Virus record (IMG/VR): IMGVR_UViG_3300037246_000876
Coordinates: 1-49,666 of that record
Strand: one strand, 5' to 3'
Origin: a virus
DNA length: 49,666 nt
This document shows positions 23,729 through 33,639 of the stretch, piece after piece. How positions within the stretch are numbered: position 1 is the first letter of the stretch; every line of letters begins with the position of its first letter. Both the position numbers and the translations under genes were made by a program. The notes below the pieces were generated by a model. The model did no database searches and had not been told where the DNA came from. It saw nothing but the letters and a program-made list of their open reading frames with translations.

Positions 23729-23911
23729 TTATTCGCCCCCCTCAGTTTTTGCAGGAACTTTTATTCCTAATTTTTTAGCCGCCGCCTTTGATGTTATTTT
23801 AGCGTCTTTTTCATGATTAGCTTTCCAATACTTTTCAAACTCTGGAAACTCCATCTTTAAAACTCCATCACTAACAGCCAAATTACCGACTTTATTATTT
23901 TGCTTTCCCAT
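23729..23911 (-). CDS. Small basic protein, 60 aa
   Basis: A lysine-rich peptide (MGKQNNKVGNLAVSDGVLKM...) whose start overlaps the stop of the tube-protein gene. Position in the tail operon supports an assembly role. Function unknown. Confidence 0.6.
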   Translation of the reverse strand: MGKQNNKVGNLAVSDGVLKMEFPEFEKYWKANHEKDAKITSKAAAKKLGIKVPAKTEGGE

Positions 23912-24792
23912 TACGCAACATCTATTTCCATTACCTGAGACTGGTACGTTAGATTTGTACTATCATCATCTCTTGCCTGAATGTCGATATCATCAGCAAC
24001 ATTTAGTGTGGTTAAAACATAAACACCAATTGACTTACTTGCATCATCAACCGCACTTATTGAAGGGGTCAAATCTGAATCAGCCGATATGATAACAAAG
24101 TCACCAGGAGCTGCCGCCATATAAACGTAAGGTTCACCTGGACTACAACGTTTCGTAATTTTTACGGTTACTTCATTGGTTGACCAGGGAACAACAACTT
24201 CCATAAATAAACCGGCTGGCTGTGCCATTGCAAGTTCTTTAACACTAAAGTTAGGTATTACCTGGGTGCTTTTAACTTTCCATTCGTTAATATCAAGGAA
24301 ATTAACATAGAATGGGTATCCTTCAGCGATATTGTCAGCATTAGGCGCATTATATCTTGTATTAAGACTCCCCCAATACCCGGTAAAACTACCCGAACTA
24401 TCAAGTGTTCCCTCAATTACTCCATCGTCCAGAATCAGATAAAAATCTCTATCCTGACCATCGGCAGCAAAGAAAGTTTTGTAATCACAGTAAGATATTT
24501 TTCCAAATCCAACAATTTGTGGTGCAGGATCAGATACCTTTTCTGTATATCCAGTATTTGAGGTTACAAGCTCAATATCTGCGGTGTTGTTTTGATATCC
24601 CCTTTGGACAGGAATGTAAATGCCTGTTGGGGTTGCAATCGGAGCCATTATATCCTTATACGTGGCTAACAGCTTTGCGGTTGCAGTTGTCATTGTAGTA
24701 CCTTTATCAACCATGAACAAGCCGACTAACTTTTCTCGCAAGCAGTCTTTTTGTCCTATTCCTGACGGTACAAAAAATTGTGAACAACTCAT
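23911..24792 (-). CDS. Probable major tail (tube) protein
   Basis: A 293-residue beta-rich protein whose length and position (after head-completion genes, before the chaperone and tape measure genes) are those of the tail tube subunit. Recognisable phrases are MSCSQFFVPSGIGQKDCLRE and FPFYVNFLDINEWKVKS-like strands. No diagnostic motif is visible, so the call is mainly by synteny. Confidence 0.6.
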   Translation of the reverse strand: MSCSQFFVPSGIGQKDCLREKLVGLFMVDKGTTMTTATAKLLATYKDIMAPIATPTGIYIPVQRGYQNNTADIELVTSNTGYTEKVSDPAPQIVGFGKISYCDYKTFFAADGQDRDFYLILDDGVIEGTLDSSGSFTGYWGSLNTRYNAPNADNIAEGYPFYVNFLDINEWKVKSTQVIPNFSVKELAMAQPAGLFMEVVVPWSTNEVTVKITKRCSPGEPYVYMAAAPGDFVIISADSDLTPSISAVDDASKSIGVYVLTTLNVADDIDIQARDDDSTNLTYQSQVMEIDVA

Positions 24793-24803
24793 ATTTTATT
24801 TTT

Positions 24804-25304
24804 TTAACAATTAATATTATATTCTAAACTTGTATTAAACCTAAAAAGATAATGTGGTGACATATCTGCTATCGCCTGACCTTCCGATCCCCAATCATAA
24901 GTACTGAAACCATCAAAGCCCCTTACTAATTCTGTAATTTTAAACTGCGAATGAATAATTATGCCCTCCGCGTCTATGTGGGCTTGTTCGGTTGCCTCTG
25001 TCCGGGTGAGCAATGGATACAATCTTTGTAAATCCGCCATAAAACAAATCCAAACAGTAGCAGTATGTACATTTGATCCAACTGAATCGGTAGGCTGAAC
25101 ATCGAAAAAACACTGACCATCAAATTTAGTATCTTTTAATACCTCAATATATTTAGTCGTGCTTATCCATATTTCAGGGCTTACAGATCCGCTTCTTTCA
25201 TTTCGGAACACCCTACCAAAAAAACTATTATTTTTACCTGGCCACAAATGATTTGTGATGTCGGCCAATAGCCTATTAATCGGTATATCTATCCCTTTGC
25301 TCAT
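24804..25304 (-). CDS. Probable head-tail or tail completion protein, 166 aa
   Basis: The sequence includes INRLLADITNHLWPGKNNSF and a beta-rich body ending in YLFRFNTSLEYNI. It lies between the 407-residue connector-like gene and the tube gene with a 4-base overlap upstream, the usual place of a tail terminator. By position only. Confidence 0.55.
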   Translation of the reverse strand: MSKGIDIPINRLLADITNHLWPGKNNSFFGRVFRNERSGSVSPEIWISTTKYIEVLKDTKFDGQCFFDVQPTDSVGSNVHTATVWICFMADLQRLYPLLTRTEATEQAHIDAEGIIIHSQFKITELVRGFDGFSTYDWGSEGQAIADMSPHYLFRFNTSLEYNINC

Positions 25305-26524
25305 ATCGAACCTAGTTGAAAATTATCGTCCTCATTGGCTGCAAATGCACTATCCTTATATCCAAGTTTGGCGAGTGTCGCCCTCAGTCTTTTCTTTGCT
25401 GACGTAAGAATCCTAATAACTGTATTCCCTTCGAAGCTTTTCAACTCAAACAATAAGTCTTTTGAATCGAAGCGATTTAGGTTTCTTTGCCTTCCTGAAC
25501 TTTGGATGTCTGGATTATAAAGAAACCAGCTAAGCGTATCATGCTCAAATTGACGTTGAAAACTTTCTGCGAATTGTAGCATGTGTTGTTTTACAAAATC
25601 AGTTAAATCATAACTTATTGAGAAATTTAAATTAACCCCGTAAGTTTTATCAAGAACCAAATTCGATTCACTAACATCTGCAATATCCGAAATATCATCA
25701 ATCTCAAAAGGAGTAATATTCGCATACCTATACATGCAATTGTAAAAGATGGTATTATTGCCTATCGCCCGACCTGTTAATTGGTCTTGGTCATATAGTA
25801 AATACCATGCTCCTGTATTGCTTGTGATTTCTAGTTGTATTATATCCTTCCATTCAAAGAATTTAGCCGAAGAGTCTAAAGAAAATGTACTTATTAATTT
25901 ATTCTGATTGTAAAGTTTAAATTCAATAGTCTCGCTATTCTCAAAGTCCAGACCGATTTGATTAATTACAAAAAGTAAGTGGTCGGACGAAATAGGGTTA
26001 ATCCTATACCCGACCAACTTACCTGTATTTTCAATCAAATCATCTGTAGTATCTGCAATTCTATACATGAATACACTATCTTCAATGAAGTTAGGCACAA
26101 TCATGTCTGTTATTACAGTCTCTATTGAACTTCTTATTTTATCCTTTAAAACCAACGACAACAAAGTTGTCTCCTTCCAAAAGGCAGTATCATTCACGGC
26201 ATTACCTAAATTAGCATCAGCAATTGAAATGTAGAATTTCGAACTATCCGTAACTACATTATCTAAACTGAAATCTAAATTATAGTTGCCATAAGTTGTC
26301 CCGTTGTCATACGCGGCAATTGTATATTCAGAAAGCACCGGAAGCATAGCCTCTATGTTTTCTAAATTAATCACCGGGTTAACACCAGAATTAAAATACC
26401 TGTTGGATTTAGAAACTCCCGTTATATCACTGTCTAATACACTTGTTGAGCTGTTTAACGAACTCTTAAAAGTTATTAGTTTATCAGTGAAAAACTTCGC
26501 TTGTATGTCGCCTAAATTATACAT
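25301..26524 (-). CDS. Head-tail connector or structural protein, 407 aa
   Basis: A mostly beta-rich protein (MYNLGDIQAKFFTDKLITFK...) with a C-terminal helical part containing ILTSAKKRLRATLAKLGYKD. It follows the capsid and beta-helix genes. Likely a virion component at the head-tail interface; no family recognised. Confidence 0.55.
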   Translation of the reverse strand: MYNLGDIQAKFFTDKLITFKSSLNSSTSVLDSDITGVSKSNRYFNSGVNPVINLENIEAMLPVLSEYTIAAYDNGTTYGNYNLDFSLDNVVTDSSKFYISIADANLGNAVNDTAFWKETTLLSLVLKDKIRSSIETVITDMIVPNFIEDSVFMYRIADTTDDLIENTGKLVGYRINPISSDHLLFVINQIGLDFENSETIEFKLYNQNKLISTFSLDSSAKFFEWKDIIQLEITSNTGAWYLLYDQDQLTGRAIGNNTIFYNCMYRYANITPFEIDDISDIADVSESNLVLDKTYGVNLNFSISYDLTDFVKQHMLQFAESFQRQFEHDTLSWFLYNPDIQSSGRQRNLNRFDSKDLLFELKSFEGNTVIRILTSAKKRLRATLAKLGYKDSAFAANEDDNFQLGSI

Positions 26525-26530
26525 CTGTAA

Positions 26531-27322
26531 TTAAGCCCCCACTATTGTAGCTGAGAAAGCACCAGGGAAATCACTAGCATCAACTAAAACTGGTACAAAC
26601 TCCACTGCCTCTGTCCAACAATACGCTGTTGAAATAACGTTATTGGCATGGCCTCCCGTCATTCCCTCATGTGGTAATTTGCAATTACTGAAGAAATACG
26701 AAGCCACCACATCAACAACCGCAGTAACTAAATTCTCTTCAATATTAACACCTCTTAACACTAAGCGGTCGCCAGTATCTTTAGGAGTGTGAGCAATACC
26801 ATCAACATTACCGCCATTCCAGTAAACTCTTATAGCGTTTGCGCCATCTGAATTAACAACAGTTAAGGCTTTGCCGGTTCCGTTATCCTCAATATCGACT
26901 TGATTGATATAAACATTAACTTTTTTGTTAACATTAGTATTCAGCACGTGAAGCCCGATCTTATTCGAACCACCTTTGATATGTACATTTTCAAGGCTGT
27001 ACTCAAACGTTGCAGTTGCTTCTGCCGGATCAATCAAAACAGCCTCATCAGCAGCGGCAGCACCAGTAATTGATACTGATCCAATTCCCTTTAATCCTCC
27101 ACCTGTGGCGGCTAGCAAGATTGTTAACGACTCGGTTAGTACATAATCACCAGCGACTATCTCAATAGTTTGTCCCGCTATTTGCGCGGCGACTGCGGCT
27201 TCTAACTCTGCGACTGTACCCACTGTTACAACGGATGCGGAAGCGTTATTAGATGTCTGCGTTCTTTCTGTATACACGCGAGCCTGTGACCCGTCTGCAT
27301 TTGATTTTACATATTCTGACAT
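26531..27322 (-). CDS. Beta-helix-like virion protein, possible capsid decoration
   Basis: A 263-residue protein. After a short polar N-terminus it has VGTVAELEAAVAAQIAGQTI, then repeated short strands with Asn/Gly turns (GGSNKIGLHVLNTN, VNVYINQVDIEDNGTG, DRLVLRGVNIEEN), the pattern of right-handed parallel beta-helix (pectin-lyase-like) folds. It sits 11 bases downstream of the major capsid gene, where decoration or head-fibre proteins are encoded. Role inferred. Confidence 0.6.
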   Translation of the reverse strand: MSEYVKSNADGSQARVYTERTQTSNNASASVVTVGTVAELEAAVAAQIAGQTIEIVAGDYVLTESLTILLAATGGGLKGIGSVSITGAAAADEAVLIDPAEATATFEYSLENVHIKGGSNKIGLHVLNTNVNKKVNVYINQVDIEDNGTGKALTVVNSDGANAIRVYWNGGNVDGIAHTPKDTGDRLVLRGVNIEENLVTAVVDVVASYFFSNCKLPHEGMTGGHANNVISTAYCWTEAVEFVPVLVDASDFPGAFSATIVGA

Positions 27323-27333
27323 ATCATCTAATA

Positions 27334-28401
27334 TTAAGTTGTTTTACCGACAATTTTTAAAATCTCATTAACTCTAGTTGTTAAATCAGAGTTATAATTA
27401 GAAACAAGGAAAAATTTATCTAAAAATCCCCACTCCTCTAAAGTAGTCATGTTTAAGCTACCAGTAGTTTCACCCAATGAAGAAGCATCAACCGCCTCTT
27501 TATTGTTATAGACATTCAGTCGTTCCCCAATAAACGGAGCTGGTGAGTCCATTACACCCCAGATTTTAGAATCAACATTAGATCCTGTTCTGAAATCAAA
27601 AGGATAATTTTGAACGCTTCCTATTGCGCCGTCACGCATCATAAACCCTGAGAACTGATCTGAACCGGGAGAAATGCCTAAAGATTCAAAGAATAACGGT
27701 AATTGATTGTCTGCAAATTGGCGATTCTCTTGGTTCATTTGACCGAACTTGAAAATCTCGTTTAATGCTAAATTCCAACCACCCTCATTAATGACTGAGT
27801 TATATCCACCGACCTTTTTATTAATTCTAAAAAGAGTCTTTAGATTAGAAAACATCACGTCTTTTTGAGCCGCTTTGTTAATGTCTAAATTATCGGTCGC
27901 GGTTTGGAAGGTAAATGTTCCATCACCATTATTAACCTGAGTTGTGCCATTCCAAACCTGAGTCCTAAAGGCGTTTAACAGATTAAAAATCTGAGTTTCT
28001 TTAGCGGCTGCCATAGCTGAAAATACCTCGTCAAATTTATTAGACATATAATCTTGCATCGCTATTGTGTTATTTACAAAATATGCAGGATAAACCTGAA
28101 ATCCTGAAAATATAGATATCGATGTCAATGTCCTTTGCTCTGATTCCGACAAGTTAGCAGGAATAGTAAAACTCTCAACCGTAGTTGTGGTTATTACGTC
28201 CTCTTTTAATCCGGTATATTCAGTCGTGCGACCTTCAACCGTCTGCAAGTGTGCTCTCAATGTTGGACTAAGCACCTTGTTCATGGGCGAGTTGTGCTGT
28301 AAGCACTCGATCAGCCCGTACCTTTGTCTTTCCTTTTCGGTCTGCGTTACACGATCTTGGTACGCATTCAGAACGGAAAAATCAATAAATCTGTCTGCCA
28401 T
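27334..28401 (-). CDS. Major capsid protein
   Basis: A 355-residue protein placed after the scaffold gene and before the decoration and connector genes. Sequence such as VYPAYFVNNTIAMQDYMSNK, the helical AAAKETQIFNLLNAFRTQVW and the ordered domain ends fit a HK97-fold capsid subunit. No separate protease was recognised, so maturation by the scaffold or by a hidden protease is open. Confidence 0.8.
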   Translation of the reverse strand: MADRFIDFSVLNAYQDRVTQTEKERQRYGLIECLQHNSPMNKVLSPTLRAHLQTVEGRTTEYTGLKEDVITTTTVESFTIPANLSESEQRTLTSISIFSGFQVYPAYFVNNTIAMQDYMSNKFDEVFSAMAAAKETQIFNLLNAFRTQVWNGTTQVNNGDGTFTFQTATDNLDINKAAQKDVMFSNLKTLFRINKKVGGYNSVINEGGWNLALNEIFKFGQMNQENRQFADNQLPLFFESLGISPGSDQFSGFMMRDGAIGSVQNYPFDFRTGSNVDSKIWGVMDSPAPFIGERLNVYNNKEAVDASSLGETTGSLNMTTLEEWGFLDKFFLVSNYNSDLTTRVNEILKIVGKTT

Positions 28402-28448
28402 TTTTTTAAATTTTAATTAATGATTAGTACCAAGATTAGTCTATTAAC

Positions 28449-29303
28449 TTATAGTACACTGTTCTCTTTGCACAATTCTTTGAAACGTTCAGAATATTTA
28501 GCGTCCAATTTATCAACCTTTTCAACTGTTGACATATATTCACGAATAATCTGTTGTGCAGCTCCTTTGTTGATGTTTTCGGGAATACTCAGGGTTTTTG
28601 TTGTTTTTTTCCCGCTACCCCCGCCGCCACCTGAACTCTGATCTATCAGTATCAAGTCTTTTAATTCTTCATCATTCTTTAATAATTCAGAGAATAATGT
28701 TTTTTGATAATCCTTAGTGCCTATTAATTTGCCCTTTTCATCATAAGACAATTCATAGGTATTTTTAATGCGGTCTATCGCGTTCTGTTTCTTTGCTTCT
28801 AATTCAAATTGATTTACATTATCATCAAATTTCGGCATCGCATCAAAAACAGACCTTTCCAACTTTGCGGAGCTGTGAATATCCTCAAGCAATTTATACT
28901 TGTCGTTTAACTCTGTTTCCTTCGCCTTTAGTAAATCAGGAATTTTTGCGACCTCTCCCTGAGCTGTTAATAAATCAGCCTTTAGTGTTTCGTCACCTTT
29001 GTGATTCTCAAATTTACCTTTCCATTCGTCACGCTCTGCCTCTATTGCTGTTATTTTGCCTTTACTTGCCTCCGGTAGCCATTCAGTGCCCAATCTTTCA
29101 AAGTATGCTGAATACTGCTCTTTTTCTTCTTTCTGGATACCTGTTAAGGTTGCCAACTTTACAGATGCACCATTAAAAATACCGTCTGCATTCTTATTGG
29201 CTAATCCCTTAAGTTCGGTTTCTTTTAACGTATAAGCGGATTCGTATGCTTCCTGAATCTGTTCAGGTGTTTTTCCTTCTGTTTCAAAATTTTCTATTAA
29301 CAT
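28449..29303 (-). CDS. Capsid scaffolding protein
   Basis: A 284-residue, highly charged, largely helical protein with Glu/Lys coiled coils, including a Gly-rich linker (SSGGGGGSGKKTTK) near residue 225. It lies directly upstream of the capsid gene. This is the usual composition and position of a scaffold. Confidence 0.8.
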   Translation of the reverse strand: MLIENFETEGKTPEQIQEAYESAYTLKETELKGLANKNADGIFNGASVKLATLTGIQKEEKEQYSAYFERLGTEWLPEASKGKITAIEAERDEWKGKFENHKGDETLKADLLTAQGEVAKIPDLLKAKETELNDKYKLLEDIHSSAKLERSVFDAMPKFDDNVNQFELEAKKQNAIDRIKNTYELSYDEKGKLIGTKDYQKTLFSELLKNDEELKDLILIDQSSGGGGGSGKKTTKTLSIPENINKGAAQQIIREYMSTVEKVDKLDAKYSERFKELCKENSVL

Positions 29304-29317
29304 AGTCTGTTATGTTT

Positions 29318-29920
29318 TTAAAGTTTAAACTCTTTGTCTTTTTCGTTGATTCTCTCTAATAGTTTTACATCGCCTAATCTTGTACCAAATTTAATATCAA
29401 GTTCTTTGGCTTTGGCTTCAAGTTTAGCCCTGCGGATATCACCATCACTATGAATAGGCTTTACATGTGTCCCATAAAGTCCCTCATTGTCCAAATTCTC
29501 CCTCTCCATTCTCTTGATTTTATCTTTTAAAGTCTCTGTCTCCTCACTCCCTCCTTTACCATCCTCTAATGCCTCTAATCTCTCCATTATGGATGCGTTG
29601 CTAACTTTCAATTTTTGGTTTTCCTCTTCCAATAACTGAACTTTAGTTTTAGCCTTTTGATTAACCGCTTTGATTGATTTGTTCACTTCATCCATCCGAT
29701 CTGTAAATTTCACTTTAACGTCGCCGGAATCATAGCAATCAACACACAAAATCTCACAGCATCCTAATGCCTTATAGGCATCGTCTGTTAGCAAATCACT
29801 TAGTTCTTTTTCTCCTACAATCTTGGGAGTTACTACGGAATTTTTTAATTTACCGCTCACGTCATAGTTTGGGGTCTTTCCCAAAATCATACGCATTTTG
29901 TACACTTTCGTTTTGGACAT
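29318..29920 (-). CDS. Head module protein with coiled coil, 200 aa
   Basis: A small N-terminal domain with CCEILCVDC near residue 55 is followed by a coiled coil (VQLLEEENQKLKVSNASIME...). It lies between portal and scaffold genes, so it may be a minor head or assembly protein. No family recognised. Confidence 0.6.
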   Translation of the reverse strand: MSKTKVYKMRMILGKTPNYDVSGKLKNSVVTPKIVGEKELSDLLTDDAYKALGCCEILCVDCYDSGDVKVKFTDRMDEVNKSIKAVNQKAKTKVQLLEEENQKLKVSNASIMERLEALEDGKGGSEETETLKDKIKRMERENLDNEGLYGTHVKPIHSDGDIRRAKLEAKAKELDIKFGTRLGDVKLLERINEKDKEFKL

Positions 29921-29932
29921 AATCTATTATGT

Positions 29933-31663
29933 TTATTCTTCCTGAACTGTTTCAGGTGTTTCTACTTTTTCAATTAATAGCTTTCTAGCCATTTCTAATT
30001 TATTCGAATCGGTTACATTTTCACCGAAATAATTATTTAGGAATATGTCTAAATCCCCATATTGTCCCTCAAATAAATCTATATAATATGGAAAATTTAA
30101 TCTTAATTCCCTCATTTCAGGATCAACTCCAGACATTGAATTGAACTCTGAATCCGTTATAGTTGAATAGGGCAACAACTTATACATAAAGCTATTTCTC
30201 AACAATCTCTGAGGGTTATTTTTGTACAATGAATAATTAATCCTGCTAATAATATTTTCCTTATCAATTGGATCAATTGCTTTTGTAAGTGAATCCCTCA
30301 ATTCAAATTCTGTCTCTAAATAAAAGTCAGTTCCTTTGTCTATAAAACAACTTATAAAAGAATCGCCAAACGCAATCTTTAGCATTTTACTGTCTAATGA
30401 CTTTTGTAACTTGGATAATTTCGCGCTTAATTCAATTAATGTATTTTCAAGTGTTTGGTTACCTCTTGCAATCTGATCTTTATTTTTGGCTTGACCATTT
30501 GAGTCCTCTAATCCTTTGCCTACTAATTGAAATTTTATTTCACTGGCCTTTTTATCTACGAATTCATCCCACCATTTAAGTATATCAACAGGTATGTAAT
30601 GAAATTTAACAAAGTTGGCGTTTAGATCAAACGGTCTTTCTCCATTTTCTCCGAACTTCGGAACTGGTAATCCTATGACCGTTCCCGCTTGAATGATAGT
30701 TTTTGAATTGCATACTGGGCACGGTATTAAATTATCCTTATCACCTATCACTCCATTCTGTCCCGAAATATAGCCCTTTACACATTGAGTACCATTCTCA
30801 AACTTAGTCTCACAAACTGTATTGTTTTTCTTATAATGGGTAATTACCGGAATAGCTCCATGTGGCAGACACATCTTCTGGAGAGTGTAATAGTTCACAT
30901 AGTTTTCAAACTTCTCGGCAAAGTTGGAAAATATACTTTTGCGAACTACAAATTTATTGACGTTCAAAGGCTCGACTGAAATAAAATCAGCCGGACACGC
31001 ACCTATATTGTGTAAGTTTTTTGATTCCTCTGTAAAATTTTCATCTGATTTAATATAAACAGCATAGAATTCATCAGTATAGTAGAACCATCTTTTTTCT
31101 CCTTCCTGATTTACTCCTGTAAAGACAATCCGTTTAATCTCACCGTTGATAGTCGGCTCAATACATTTTACACTATCAATGTTTATTAAATAGCGATAAG
31201 GTTTTGAGCTTTCTATAAAGTCGGTTATTGCTATTGAGTTGTGATTATTTATAAGAGCATCAAAAACAACATCCTTGCAATACCCTGCATTCTCTTTTAT
31301 TAATTCACCAGAGGTTGCCTTTGATCCATTGGATGTAAAATTATAGTTGTAATATGCGTTAGTTGCATCAAACACTTTCTTTAACTCTGGTACAATATCG
31401 TCCTGAACTAGTGAGGCCGTCGGTAATGGGTTTCTTAAAAACTTAAGGTAGGAGTCAAAGTTTTCCTTCCTCATCCAACTCTTGATCCAATTAATGAACG
31501 GATTATTTGAGTACCAAGTATTATTTATGGTTGAAGTTTTATTTACGTAAACATCCGAATTAAGATGCGTTTGAATGAAGTAAGCAAGTTTATTCTCATA
31601 GGCGACTGCCTCTGATATTTCAGATTTATATTTGCATGTTTCCAAAAAATCCTTTATGCTCAT
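29933..31663 (-). CDS. Portal protein
   Basis: A 576-residue protein directly downstream of the large terminase and upstream of the scaffold and capsid. Its N-terminal part and helical C-terminal half (NQTLENTLIELSAKLSKLQK) fit a portal subunit. Between residues 265 and 318 it carries a Cys cluster (C265, C284, C294, C315, C318) that looks like an inserted zinc ribbon. The start lies 26 nt beyond a promoter-like site. Confidence 0.85.
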   Translation of the reverse strand: MSIKDFLETCKYKSEISEAVAYENKLAYFIQTHLNSDVYVNKTSTINNTWYSNNPFINWIKSWMRKENFDSYLKFLRNPLPTASLVQDDIVPELKKVFDATNAYYNYNFTSNGSKATSGELIKENAGYCKDVVFDALINNHNSIAITDFIESSKPYRYLINIDSVKCIEPTINGEIKRIVFTGVNQEGEKRWFYYTDEFYAVYIKSDENFTEESKNLHNIGACPADFISVEPLNVNKFVVRKSIFSNFAEKFENYVNYYTLQKMCLPHGAIPVITHYKKNNTVCETKFENGTQCVKGYISGQNGVIGDKDNLIPCPVCNSKTIIQAGTVIGLPVPKFGENGERPFDLNANFVKFHYIPVDILKWWDEFVDKKASEIKFQLVGKGLEDSNGQAKNKDQIARGNQTLENTLIELSAKLSKLQKSLDSKMLKIAFGDSFISCFIDKGTDFYLETEFELRDSLTKAIDPIDKENIISRINYSLYKNNPQRLLRNSFMYKLLPYSTITDSEFNSMSGVDPEMRELRLNFPYYIDLFEGQYGDLDIFLNNYFGENVTDSNKLEMARKLLIEKVETPETVQEE

Positions 31664-31671
31664 ATTGTAAG

Positions 31672-31732
31672 CAAAGTTAGAAACTTATAATTACATACGC
31701 AAAAAATATTAAATAAAAAATGATTTTTGTCA
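31672..31732 (-). promoter_or_regulatory. Operator-promoter site 3, upstream of the portal gene
   Basis: On the minus strand the palindrome TGACAAAAATCA (31732-31721) precedes the portal gene. At the usual 23-bp distance there is only a poor box (TATGTAAT, 31697-31690). A very good promoter, TTTG-N20-TAACTTTG, lies further downstream (31703-31672), but it would leave an 8-nt leader. Either could be used. Confidence 0.55.
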
Positions 31733-31735
31733 GGT

Positions 31736-33001
31736 TTATGAAATATCTATGTCAGAATAGTATTCGTCCATGTTACTTCCTATTGGGAACAAATGAGTAA
31801 ATCCATGAACCTGCGCATCTAATAAGTTTGGTGATATTTCCCCGATTGCACCTGTATATGTTGTCATTTCTTCCTCTAATTTCGGGAACACTCCAACGTG
31901 TGACATTTTACCCTCTTCGTACATTGCGCTTATTGGTTCGGCTCTCAATATCTTTCCTTTACTTGCATGGACTAATTTAATTGGAACATTCTCCGAGGCT
32001 GTTTTGATGGTATGTTTCACCATATCGCCACCCTGGTTCTTTTCTCCTATTATCCAATTAGCGTTCCATTTGTGATATAGTTTAACTGTCTCATTGGCCC
32101 ACTCAGCAGGTGAGTATTTACCAGAATTTTCCTCTAATACGTATCCTCTATTATCAAATCCTTTACCAACTACCACTATCCCTGTGTCGTCACTATTTGC
32201 ATTTTTAGATACCGCCGGATCGACTGATACAATTATTTCTTTTAACTTTGGTATTTCATAAATCCTGTATTGATCTATCAACTTCATGTCCCACAATGCA
32301 CCATCTGCCCCACTATTCCAATGCCCTAAAAATAGATTATTGTATTTTTTAATATTCCTTTGTTTGACTTTTTCAATCATCTCCAAGTAAGGGATTGACA
32401 GATTACCTAAGTTATCTAAATATGTAGTGTGGATATATTGAACATCATCAATTATACCATTAAACTCATTCGGTATATTATTAGGTTTAAAGAATCGCTT
32501 ATAAATCCAATGCGAAACATGACAAGGGTTAAGCATTATAATGATAAGGTTAATAACTCCTTTTTCCCTTATTGAGCCCTCCAATGTATCAAATGCACCT
32601 TCATCTATCCATTCTTCCCCTTCGTCCATTACAAAAATATTTAAGCCCTGTATTGATTTTAATTTTGCTGTCTGATTTCCTGAAGATGTTTTTAGACCTC
32701 TGAAAAGTATCTTATTCCCATTCCTGCAATATAGGTTATTCTTTATCGGAGTGAAATATTGAGTGTAGCCAAGTTCTTCAATCCGTTGATTAAATTCTGG
32801 AATAATAGAATCATGCGCGGCTTCCATTGTATAACGTGCATATAGGCAAGTCATTTTGGCTTTCTTCGTTACTTGCTTTGTTATTGCTATTGGGGCCACA
32901 TAGGACTTACCAGAGCCACGCCCTCCGGTTAGAAGTATTATCCTTGTGGTTGGATTGAATAAAGGTTTATATTTATTATTCAGTTTTATCATCTGAATCA
33001 A
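31736..33001 (-). CDS. terL: Terminase large subunit
   Basis: A 421-residue packaging motor. Walker A is GGRGSGKS (residues 26-33), Walker B is IFVMDEGEE (122-130), and the nuclease domain shows SVDPAVS with Asp261, IIGEKNQGGD with Glu320 and a late Asp in LLDAQVHGF. The protein cuts and translocates DNA into the prohead together with the small subunit. It overlaps the small-subunit gene by 26 bases. Confidence 0.95.
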   Translation of the reverse strand: MIQMIKLNNKYKPLFNPTTRIILLTGGRGSGKSYVAPIAITKQVTKKAKMTCLYARYTMEAAHDSIIPEFNQRIEELGYTQYFTPIKNNLYCRNGNKILFRGLKTSSGNQTAKLKSIQGLNIFVMDEGEEWIDEGAFDTLEGSIREKGVINLIIIMLNPCHVSHWIYKRFFKPNNIPNEFNGIIDDVQYIHTTYLDNLGNLSIPYLEMIEKVKQRNIKKYNNLFLGHWNSGADGALWDMKLIDQYRIYEIPKLKEIIVSVDPAVSKNANSDDTGIVVVGKGFDNRGYVLEENSGKYSPAEWANETVKLYHKWNANWIIGEKNQGGDMVKHTIKTASENVPIKLVHASKGKILRAEPISAMYEEGKMSHVGVFPKLEEEMTTYTGAIGEISPNLLDAQVHGFTHLFPIGSNMDEYYSDIDIS

Positions 33002-33350
33002 AAAACTCTATTTCCGGGATGGTTACTTCTTTGTTTAGATTTTCGGTATAGTTCATTGATAAGCGCTTTCTTTCATCTTCATCACCTATCAGCTTATATA
33101 AGGCGAGTAGTTCAGCCGCTTTATCTCCATTCCTTAGCTTATTCTTTATCTCTATCTTGGTTTTTATTCTATTGGCGATTAATAACGCTTTTATAGATTC
33201 CGATTTTTCCGAGTCCTCCGGGAATAAAACATAAAACGTTGTCTTTTCGCATGGAAGAAAACAAATCAAATCTTTTATAAAATAGATATCTCGATTCCCC
33301 TCTATAATCTCAACTGATAAGTCATATATTTTCTTTTCTTCGGCTTTCAT
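32976..33350 (-). CDS. terS: Probable terminase small subunit
   Basis: A 124-residue helical protein immediately upstream of and overlapping the large subunit. The phrases ICFLPCEKTTFYVLFPE and AELLALYKLIGDEDERKRLS resemble small subunits of Bacteroidota phages and prophages. It would recognise the packaging site. Confidence 0.75.
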   Translation of the reverse strand: MKAEEKKIYDLSVEIIEGNRDIYFIKDLICFLPCEKTTFYVLFPEDSEKSESIKALLIANRIKTKIEIKNKLRNGDKAAELLALYKLIGDEDERKRLSMNYTENLNKEVTIPEIEFFDSDDKTE

Positions 33351-33414
33351 TTTACAAAATGTTTTGTTTTATCGGTAACACTTTTACTATTTGCTATTTT
33401 ATTCCCTTTATTCG

Positions 33415-33621
33415 TTACAGTTTGGCATAATTGGCATAATGTATTTCAATTATTTCCGGCACTGTCTTATCACTTCTCCCTATATCCATGACAGACAATG
33501 AATATACCCCCTTTCCCTTGTCCTTAAACTCATTTAATTCAATGTCCCGGTGGTATCCTTCATTATCGAATACCTGGTCTATTTTAATGTCCTCTAATTG
33601 TAATCCGTTTATTGTTTCCAT
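33415..33621 (-). CDS. Hypothetical protein, 68 aa
   Basis: A small acidic protein (METINGLQLEDIKIDQVFDN...) upstream of the terminase genes. The 64 bases between it and the small-subunit gene hold an inverted repeat ACAAAA/TTTTGT (33354-33369). Function unknown. Confidence 0.65.
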   Translation of the reverse strand: METINGLQLEDIKIDQVFDNEGYHRDIELNEFKDKGKGVYSLSVMDIGRSDKTVPEIIEIHYANYAKL

Positions 33622-33639
33622 AATTTACTTTTATTAATC

